From positions 1 to 11,345 of the forward strand of contig CAZULQ010000051.1 in assembly GCA_964621265.1 (NCBI GenBank): 11,345 bases of DNA. The letters run 5' to 3'. A program made the translations under genes and the position numbers. The stretch comes from Porcipelethomonas sp964621265. Its GTDB lineage: Bacteria; Bacillota; Clostridia; Oscillospirales; Ruminococcaceae. How positions within the stretch are numbered: position 1 is the first letter of the stretch; every line of letters begins with the position of its first letter. The notes below the pieces were generated by a model. It did not search any database. It was not told the DNA's origin and saw nothing but the letters and a program-made list of their open reading frames with translations. Positions 6,136 through 11,345 of this stretch are shown one piece after another.

Positions 6136-8067
6136 TCAGCTGTACATTATATAACCGCCTGCATCTTCATACGTCATGAGGAAGAATTTCCAGTTACCGT
6201 TTTTGCCATAGTTACCAGTTTCCATAACATAAGTAACACCATCAATATGAACCTCAGTCCAGAAATGCTGGTTTCCGTCACGGTTATAGTAACCCTGAAC
6301 CATATTAACATCATATCCGAGCCATGCCATCATTGACGCCATAGCACCGTTATACTGTACGCACTGTCCTTTATTATATGTGAAGATAGCGTCAACATAT
6401 GATTTGTTTGCAATCTGAGACCAGTCGCTTCCGTATGCATATTTAGTGTTATAGTGAATGTAATCGAAAGTAGTTCTGAGCTTTTCTTCTCTTGTCATAT
6501 CACTTGTGAAGTGTGTATCAGCAAATTTCTGAAGTATTTTTACATCATTGCTGCTGATGTTTGAAGTCCAGCTTGTTTCTGTTGTGTCCTGACGATTATA
6601 AATCTTGAATGAAAGGTGGGGCTTAAGATCCGCTCTGTTGAGAATGTCATTTGTTGTTATAACAATACCGTTTTCATCAATGTTAAAACCGTTTATTGTT
6701 GTGTTTGTTATAAGTGTACCATCATAGTCAAAGCAATATGTTCTGCCGTTGATTTCTGTAAATCCTGTTGCCATGATACCGTCAGTACCGAAATAGTATT
6801 TACTGCCGTCAATAGTCTGCCAGCCAGTTAAAATTACACCGTTTTTATCAGCGTAGTATGTATCCCAGCCGTAAATCCAGCCTGTGAGCATAATGCCGTC
6901 ATAATCGAAATAGTATGTTTTTCCGTTTATTGTCTGGATACCCGTGAGCATAACGCCGTTTTTATCAAAGCCATATTTTTCTCCGTCAATGGTACAAATA
7001 CCAGTTGCCATGACGCCCTTATTGTCGAAATAATAGTCATTTCCGTCAATAATCTGCCAGCCTGTTACCATGGAACCATCATAATCAAAATAGTATGTCT
7101 TTCCGGAAATAGTCTGGAAGCCTGTTCTCATAACGCCGTCATTTCCAAAATAGTATGTATAGCCGTCAATGTCAGTAAATCCTGTTGCCATGATACCATC
7201 TGATCCGAAATAGTAATCATTTCCGTCTATAACATACCAGTCTGTAACCATAAGTGTGTTATCGTTGAAATAATAGGTATTTCCGTTGTATTCAACGAAA
7301 CCAAGCCCTACAGTACCATCTTCGTAATAGTATCTTGTACCATCATAGAATTCCTGCATGCCTGTCTGCATATCACCCTTTTCGGAGAAACGGTAAAGGT
7401 AAGTATCAACATAGCGTTCGCCTGTGTATTTTCCTTCAAATTCGTCAGAGTAGTAAACTAATCCGTTATAATGAATCCAGCCATAGAGTGGTGCCGCAGT
7501 TTCATAGTCGTAAAACACTCTCTTGTCATCAACTGTCTGCCAGCCATTCTGAAAACGTCCTGTTGATGAGAAAATGTATGTGACATCACCAATCTGGCAT
7601 TCACCCTTATATACACCTGTTTCAATTGTGCTGTAATATTTACTGCCGTCAATTTCAAACCAGCCGTCAAGGAGTGAGCCGTCTTCTTCAAAGTAATATG
7701 TCTTTCCGTCAATTTCATTAACGCCTGTGAGCTTTCCGAGTGTGCTGTCTGAATAGAAGAATTCATCCATGTAATAAATCCAGCCGTTTTGCTGTGCACC
7801 TGTTTCAAGATTAAAGAAAAGTCTTGCGCCGTCAACGTCAAACCAGCCGTATCTTAAAGCACCATTGGGGGCAAAAAGATAATTTTCGCCATCAATTTCC
7901 TGATAGCCTGTAAGCTTTTCACCAAGCTCGTTCTGATAATAGGTTTTATTGTTTTCATCCATAACCCAGCCTGTGTAGATAGTGTCATCGGCTGAAGCTG
8001 TAATACCGCCTGCGGTCATAATAATAGCTGACGCGAATAAAGCAGGCAGAAATTTTCTGATATTCAT
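6136..8067 (-). CDS. Secreted wall/glucan-binding repeat protein with C-terminal transglutaminase-like domain
   Basis: A 643-residue exported protein. Residues 1-26 form a Sec signal peptide with a predicted ASA|DD cleavage after A26. From about residue 32 to 472 run roughly 21 tandem units of about 20 residues of the form TGWQxIDGxxYYFDxxGxM. These resemble the choline-binding or cell-wall/glucan-binding repeats of LytA, clostridial toxins and streptococcal glucosyltransferases, and would hold the protein on wall polymer or polysaccharide. Residues about 505-643 form a transglutaminase-like fold: C569 in KGQCVQYNG, H601 in NQHFWTEV and, where Asp is usual, E616 in VMETG. Such domains can be cross-linkers, cysteine proteases or peptidoglycan-active; substrate here is unknown. 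AAAGGA precedes ATG 8067 by 11 bases, slightly long. The gene has its own promoter and terminator and lies just downstream of the predicted polymer-acetylation pair. Confidence 0.92.
   Translation of the reverse strand: MNIRKFLPALFASAIIMTAGGITASADDTIYTGWVMDENNKTYYQNELGEKLTGYQEIDGENYLFAPNGALRYGWFDVDGARLFFNLETGAQQNGWIYYMDEFFYSDSTLGKLTGVNEIDGKTYYFEEDGSLLDGWFEIDGSKYYSTIETGVYKGECQIGDVTYIFSSTGRFQNGWQTVDDKRVFYDYETAAPLYGWIHYNGLVYYSDEFEGKYTGERYVDTYLYRFSEKGDMQTGMQEFYDGTRYYYEDGTVGLGFVEYNGNTYYFNDNTLMVTDWYVIDGNDYYFGSDGIMATGFTDIDGYTYYFGNDGVMRTGFQTISGKTYYFDYDGSMVTGWQIIDGNDYYFDNKGVMATGICTIDGEKYGFDKNGVMLTGIQTINGKTYYFDYDGIMLTGWIYGWDTYYADKNGVILTGWQTIDGSKYYFGTDGIMATGFTEINGRTYCFDYDGTLITNTTINGFNIDENGIVITTNDILNRADLKPHLSFKIYNRQDTTETSWTSNISSNDVKILQKFADTHFTSDMTREEKLRTTFDYIHYNTKYAYGSDWSQIANKSYVDAIFTYNKGQCVQYNGAMASMMAWLGYDVNMVQGYYNRDGNQHFWTEVHIDGVTYVMETGNYGKNGNWKFFLMTYEDAGGYIMYS
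6652..7974 (-). repeat. Tandem array of about 21 cell-wall/glucan-binding type repeats (60-63 bp period)
   Basis: The coding sequence repeats with a period of about 20 codons. The recurring core is YYFDYDGxMxTGW with IDG or ING between units. Units in the C-terminal half (about 6690-7260) are close to consensus, for example YYFDYDGSMVTGW and YYFGTDGIMATGF. The first dozen are divergent, for example RFSEKGDMQTG and FSSTGRFQNGW. A last unit near NIDENGIVI is degenerate. Confidence 0.9.
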
Positions 8068-8104
8068 GCGATATTAATTCCTTTCAATAACAATCTTACA
8101 TTAC

Positions 8105-8133
8105 ATTATACCACTTTTTCATACAGATTTCAA
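8105..8133 (-). promoter_or_regulatory. Strong predicted sigma-A promoter of the repeat/transglutaminase gene
   Basis: On the minus strand TTGAAA (8133-8128) and TATAAT (8110-8105) are 17 bases apart, with an extended -10 TGG. The expected start near 8098 leaves a leader of about 31 bases to ATG 8067. The promoter sits just after the stop codon of the upstream gene (8139-8141), with no terminator seen between, so readthrough from that gene is also possible. Confidence 0.85.
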
Positions 8134-8138
8134 CATTT

Positions 8139-9245
8139 TTATTGAATTCCGAGGCTTGAATTGAGAATTAAGGATGAATATAGAAACAGAACATCCTGAT
8201 TTTTAAACTCTACAAAAGCGGGTATTACTGACGGATGCATGTATCTTGTGTCAATAAGCGTTATTTTTGAATATCCCGAAACGAGCAGAGGAGCAAGTGA
8301 GGAAGCGTATGAATCACGGAAAATAACAAGCTCTCTTTCATTTTTACAAAGAGGATTTTCTATTTCTACAAGCGGCTGTGAACCCGAAAGGAACATTTCA
8401 TACCCGTCCTTTCCTGCCGCAAGTTCTGTGTTGTAGATTACAGATTTTTCAGCAGTACCGTTCGGATAAATTGTAACAACTGCATTGCTGAGCTCTTCGT
8501 TTGTGAGATATGTCAGCTTGTCAGCTTCTGTGTCAAGGGCGGATTGCCCGTGGTAAACGCCATAGAATGGTGTGTCAAGGGTAAGCTTTTCATAATTGCG
8601 ACTGAGTTCAGTATTCATGCTTTCAGCAAGCCTGTCTGCAACATCAGTTATACACTCCTGCTTCCAGTGTGTGTCGGTTCTGTAATAATCATCAGCAGAA
8701 AGTAAGTCTGTAATGTCAATATATTTCATATAGGCTGTTTTATCCTTCATGTAGTTTATCATGTAGTTGTAGTCAATTGAAAGATATCCGTTTTCCTGTG
8801 CAAGAAACATGTTCTTGTCGGGAACTACCGAGAAATAAAGCTTTGTATCCGTATTTTCAAGATACTGAGTATATATATTCTCAAAGCGTTCTGCCGCATG
8901 ACTGAGCATATTTTCATCAAGCGGGTAATTAAGCTTTGAAAGGTGATTGTCTGTATAGAAAATTTTATTGCTGTCACTTTTCTGAAAAATACTCAGACGG
9001 GATAACGTTGCAATTTTACGTAACGTATCTCTCATAGGAAACTGGTCAGGAGACGCATTCTCGAAATCCTTCATGTATTTTCCTGAGAATACATTTTCTG
9101 CACTGATTTTGGGGAGTTCTTCGAGTTTTCTGCGTTCTGATTCCGAGTATACTTCACTTTCTTTAAGTATGAACCATAGTCCGCCACCGAAAACCAGTAT
9201 TCCCGAGAGAACGATTGTAAATATATTTTTAATTTTTGTTTTCAT
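8139..9245 (-). CDS. DHHW/AlgJ-AlgX-like SGNH protein, partner of the MBOAT acyltransferase
   Basis: A 368-residue membrane-anchored extracytoplasmic protein. The start is ATG 9245, because AAGGAG (9258-9253) lies seven bases before it; the longer-frame ATG 9251 is one base from that site. An N-terminal hydrophobic segment (about residues 7-27, IFTIVLSGILVFGGGLWFIL) anchors a soluble domain. The motif YRTDTHW gives D191/H193/W194 and FRDSYASS gives S312. These match in order and spacing the Asp, His and Ser catalytic residues of AlgJ and AlgX, which handle acetyl groups on exported alginate. The gene starts 11 bases after the MBOAT stop, and its ribosome site overlaps that stop codon, suggesting translational coupling. 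The likely role, inferred, is transfer of acetyl groups to an exported wall or capsule polymer using acetyl delivered by the MBOAT protein. Confidence 0.85.
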   Translation of the reverse strand: MKTKIKNIFTIVLSGILVFGGGLWFILKESEVYSESERRKLEELPKISAENVFSGKYMKDFENASPDQFPMRDTLRKIATLSRLSIFQKSDSNKIFYTDNHLSKLNYPLDENMLSHAAERFENIYTQYLENTDTKLYFSVVPDKNMFLAQENGYLSIDYNYMINYMKDKTAYMKYIDITDLLSADDYYRTDTHWKQECITDVADRLAESMNTELSRNYEKLTLDTPFYGVYHGQSALDTEADKLTYLTNEELSNAVVTIYPNGTAEKSVIYNTELAAGKDGYEMFLSGSQPLVEIENPLCKNERELVIFRDSYASSLAPLLVSGYSKITLIDTRYMHPSVIPAFVEFKNQDVLFLYSSLILNSSLGIQ

Positions 9246-9252
9246 AATCATT

Positions 9253-9258
9253 CTCCTT
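9253..9258 (-). promoter_or_regulatory. Ribosome binding site overlapping the MBOAT stop codon
   Basis: AAGGAG on the minus strand shares two bases with the TAA stop (9259-9257) of the MBOAT gene and sits seven bases before ATG 9245. It decides the start of the DHHW gene and indicates coupled translation. Confidence 0.8.
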
Positions 9259-10645
9259 AAAATCTGAAATATAAAAACGGACTGAACGAACTGTCAACAA
9301 GATAAGCCGTTGAGACTATGAGCAATATTGCTGTTATTATAGGCTCGGCAACTGCGACAGCTGTTTTTTCTGAATACTTTTCATAAAGCTTGCGGGGCAG
9401 GGGAGTAGAGCCGATAACTGCTATAATAAATGTAACCGCATAGCTTCTGAGGTAGTAAACCGCTTCATCGGAAATGATGCTGTCAGTACCGATTCCGAAC
9501 ATTGCGCAGATATAGTCTGATGCCTCTTTAAGGCTTACTGCATTGAAAATTACAAAACTTATGATTATAATAAACAACAGATATATTCTGCTGAGTATAC
9601 TGGATTTTTCAAGATGCTTCAGTAAGAGGAATTTCTCTGCAATAAGAAGTATGCCGAAATAAAGCCCCCACACAATAAAATTCCACTGTGCACCATGCCA
9701 GAATCCTGTCAGCAGCCAAACTGCAAGGATATTTCTCAGATGCTTTATTTTGGATGTACGGTTTCCGCCAAGAGGGATATAGACATAGTCACGGAACCAC
9801 TGACCCAGTGAACGATGCCAGCGTCTCCAGAATTCTGTTACAGAGCGGGAAATATAGGGATAATCAAAGTTTTCAATGAATCTGAAGCCGAATATTTTGC
9901 CCAGACCTATTGCCATGTCGGAATAGCCTGAAAAGTCAAAATAAATCTGAAGTGAAAATGAAATTGCGTAAATCCAGTAAAAGAGGACTGATTTGTCATC
10001 GGATATTCTGAATGTTTCGCAAAGACTGCCCAGAGAATCCGCAATAAGCACTTTTTTGCTGAGACCTGTAACAAAGCGTCTGACTCCCTCAGATGCAATC
10101 TGAAGAGTGTGTGTTCTTTCACTGAGCGCATTGTTTATATCCGAGTAGCGCACAATCGGTCCTGCAACAAGCTGGGGAAACATGACGATATAAGCGCCGA
10201 GTGATATTATATTTTTTTGTGCTTCTGTTTCACCCTTGTATACATCAATTGTATAGCTGAGAATCTGAAATGTATAAAAGCTTATGCCGACAGGCAGGGC
10301 GATTTTAAGGAATGGTACGGACAGCCCTGAAACTGCATTGAAATTTTTAATAAAAAAGTCGGCGTATTTGAAAAACAACAGCATTCCTATGTCGGCAGAA
10401 ACTGCTGTTATTACCGCTACTTTTGAGATTGCCTTGTCCCTGTATCTGTCAATAATCAGTCCGCAGATGTAGTTGAGCAGGATTGCAGAGCACATAAGGA
10501 AAATATACTTCGGCTCACCCCATGCGTAAAAAATCAGTCCTGAAATAAGCAATATACTGTTTTTAAGAACACGTGGTACAAGGAAATAAACAAGAATAAC
10601 TGCTGGTAGAAACAGATAAAGAAAAGGAATACTTGAGAAAACCAT
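9257..10645 (-). CDS. MBOAT-family membrane O-acyltransferase (AlgI/PatA/DltB-like)
   Basis: A 462-residue polytopic membrane protein. Numbering is from ATG 10645, where the sequence becomes MVFSSIPFLYLFLP, a typical AlgI-type start; AAGGATGTG lies six bases upstream. Family signatures are clear: FWRRWHRSLGQWFRDYVYIPLGGNR (written here in parts: FWRRWH with H277, then YVYIPLGGNR) and TGFWHGAQWNFIVWG, whose H317 is the conserved catalytic histidine. Many hydrophobic segments span the chain. MBOAT proteins of this type move acyl groups, usually acetyl, across the membrane to a polymer outside. The next gene encodes its usual DHHW-type partner. The acceptor polymer (peptidoglycan, teichoic acid or exopolysaccharide) cannot be told from the sequence. 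A GTG at 10675 extends the frame but lies inside the preceding terminator hairpin. No convincing promoter was found in the short gap upstream. Confidence 0.93.
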   Translation of the reverse strand: MVFSSIPFLYLFLPAVILVYFLVPRVLKNSILLISGLIFYAWGEPKYIFLMCSAILLNYICGLIIDRYRDKAISKVAVITAVSADIGMLLFFKYADFFIKNFNAVSGLSVPFLKIALPVGISFYTFQILSYTIDVYKGETEAQKNIISLGAYIVMFPQLVAGPIVRYSDINNALSERTHTLQIASEGVRRFVTGLSKKVLIADSLGSLCETFRISDDKSVLFYWIYAISFSLQIYFDFSGYSDMAIGLGKIFGFRFIENFDYPYISRSVTEFWRRWHRSLGQWFRDYVYIPLGGNRTSKIKHLRNILAVWLLTGFWHGAQWNFIVWGLYFGILLIAEKFLLLKHLEKSSILSRIYLLFIIIISFVIFNAVSLKEASDYICAMFGIGTDSIISDEAVYYLRSYAVTFIIAVIGSTPLPRKLYEKYSEKTAVAVAEPIITAILLIVSTAYLVDSSFSPFLYFRF

Positions 10646-10651
10646 AAATTT

Positions 10652-10660
10652 CACATCCTT
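10652..10660 (-). promoter_or_regulatory. Ribosome binding site deciding the MBOAT start
   Basis: AAGGATGTG on the minus strand, one mismatch from the ideal AAGGAGGTG, lies six bases before ATG 10645. It supports that start over the upstream GTG at 10675. Confidence 0.65.
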
Positions 10661-10663
10661 AAT

Positions 10664-10691
10664 AAAAAAGGGCACGCTTTAAGTGCCCTTT
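10664..10691 (-). terminator. Rho-independent terminator or attenuator between the lipoprotein and MBOAT genes
   Basis: A nine-pair stem (AAAGGGCAC on the plus strand at 10667-10675 with GTGCCCTTT at 10683-10691) closes a seven-base loop. On the minus strand it runs into TTTTTTATT. It lies nine bases after the stop of the lipoprotein gene and only about 20 bases before the MBOAT ATG, so it could act as a complete terminator or as a partial one inside an operon. Confidence 0.88.
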
Positions 10692-10699
10692 GAAAAATA

Positions 10700-11335
10700 T
10701 TAACCTTCGTTAGAAAGAGGAGCCATAACAAAGAATACCTTGTTTCCTTCTGCCTCACAAACTGTTTCTTCTGCTTCAACGCATATCTGCCATCTCGGGT
10801 CTGCATTGTCCTTTAATGTTGTAACGAAAGCTTCTGCTTGTGATTCATCGGAAAGCTCGAAAACATAACCGATAAATGCAATTGAACCCATAGCAGGACC
10901 GAACATTGAACCCGATTCAAAGCCTGTTATTTCAGTAGTGAAGCCTGAAAGGAATCCGGGTTCAACAGGCATATACATGCTTGCGAAGAGTATTGCTTCA
11001 TTTGCAGAAAGCTCTGCGGCGATTTCATCAGCAGTCATGTCAGGATTTTCAGCAACTATTGCCTTGAAGTCGCTCAGAAGATACTGTGCATAGGTTACGT
11101 TTTCAGGTAAAGCTGAGCTTCCTGCACTGCCTGCATCACCGCCGTCAACGATTTCTTCGTTTGGCTCAGCAGGTGTATCAATGTTTTCGTCCTCAGGTGA
11201 CGGAGTTGTTTCTTCCTCTGTAGCTGCTTCAGTTACTTCTGCAACTGAGCTTTCCTTTTCAGCAGAATCTTCTCCGCAGCCGGCGAGTGTAGTAAACATA
11301 GTTAATGCCATTAAAATTAAAAACATCTTTTTCAT
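10700..11335 (-). CDS. Lipoprotein with acidic stalk and unrecognised C-terminal domain
   Basis: A 211-residue protein. The N-terminus MKKMFLILMALTMFTTLAGC is a clear lipoprotein signal with lipobox LAGC and C20 as the lipidated residue. Residues 21-79 are a Glu/Thr/Ala/Pro/Gly-rich stalk. Residues about 80-211 look folded: helix-like segments (YAQYLLSDFKAIVAEN, ADEIAAELSANEA), then alternating beta and helix ending in NKVFFVMAPLSNEG, with two cysteines, C185 and C193. The general shape (small Gram-positive lipoprotein next to MBOAT and DHHW genes) recalls DUF4358-type lipoproteins found beside such genes, but I cannot confirm the family. Only ten bases lie upstream of ATG 11335 in the window, so its ribosome site and promoter are not visible. 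Function unknown; a surface role linked to the acetylation genes is a guess from position. Confidence 0.85.
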   Translation of the reverse strand: MKKMFLILMALTMFTTLAGCGEDSAEKESSVAEVTEAATEEETTPSPEDENIDTPAEPNEEIVDGGDAGSAGSSALPENVTYAQYLLSDFKAIVAENPDMTADEIAAELSANEAILFASMYMPVEPGFLSGFTTEITGFESGSMFGPAMGSIAFIGYVFELSDESQAEAFVTTLKDNADPRWQICVEAEETVCEAEGNKVFFVMAPLSNEG

Positions 11336-11345
11336 AATATAATAC

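Noticed and set aside
7458..7841. 127-residue minus-strand frame inside the repeat gene
   Set aside because: It is a shadow frame produced by the repetitive coding sequence, with no start signals.
6652..7974. Regular 60-bp repeats as a CRISPR array
   Set aside because: The repeats are in-frame coding units with variation throughout and no constant repeat/unique spacer pattern.
9246..9251. ATG 9251 as the DHHW gene start
   Set aside because: Only one base separates it from AAGGAG; ATG 9245 has the normal seven.
10646..10675. GTG 10675 as the MBOAT start
   Set aside because: It lies in the stem of the terminator hairpin, and family members begin at the MVFSS position.

Overview
The window looks like chromosome of a fibre-degrading, cellulosome-type gut or rumen Firmicute, most likely a Ruminococcus (Oscillospiraceae). 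The clearest reason is the first gene, a secreted hemicellulase with a dockerin type I module placed between carbohydrate-active modules, a layout typical of Ruminococcus. The moderate-to-low GC content, sigma-A style promoters, strong AAGGAG-type ribosome binding sites and Gram-positive envelope genes agree. The genus assignment is an inference from gene content.

Layout. Positions 1-2126 (+) hold the 3' part of a modular enzyme (CBM22, dockerin, GH43, CBM6), closed by a hairpin terminator. Positions 2240-4855 (+) hold a two-gene unit with its own promoter: a large lipoprotein with a possible beta-propeller region and a C-terminal HExxH metallopeptidase-like domain, then a small lipoprotein that is almost entirely acidic low-complexity sequence. 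A strong bidirectional terminator separates this unit from the remaining genes, which all lie on the minus strand.

Reading the minus strand in its own direction (right to left): a lipoprotein of unknown function (10700-11335) with a terminator; an MBOAT O-acyltransferase (9257-10645) coupled to a DHHW/AlgJ-AlgX-like SGNH protein (8139-9245), together a predicted surface-polymer O-acetylation pair; a secreted protein with about 21 cell-wall or glucan-binding type repeats and a C-terminal transglutaminase-like domain (6136-8067), with its own promoter and terminator; and an RlmD/RumA-type rRNA uracil-C5 methyltransferase (4869-6041) with its own promoter.

Except for the rRNA methyltransferase, every gene is predicted to act outside the cytoplasmic membrane or on exported polymer: fibre degradation, proteolysis or sensing at the membrane surface, wall-polymer acetylation, and wall attachment. 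No mobile elements, RNA genes or CRISPR arrays were seen. No stretch longer than 300 bases lacks a gene; the largest gap (2127-2299) holds a terminator and a promoter. Visible promoter and Shine-Dalgarno positions move four start codons inward from the longest open frames (to 4382, 6041, 9245 and 10645).
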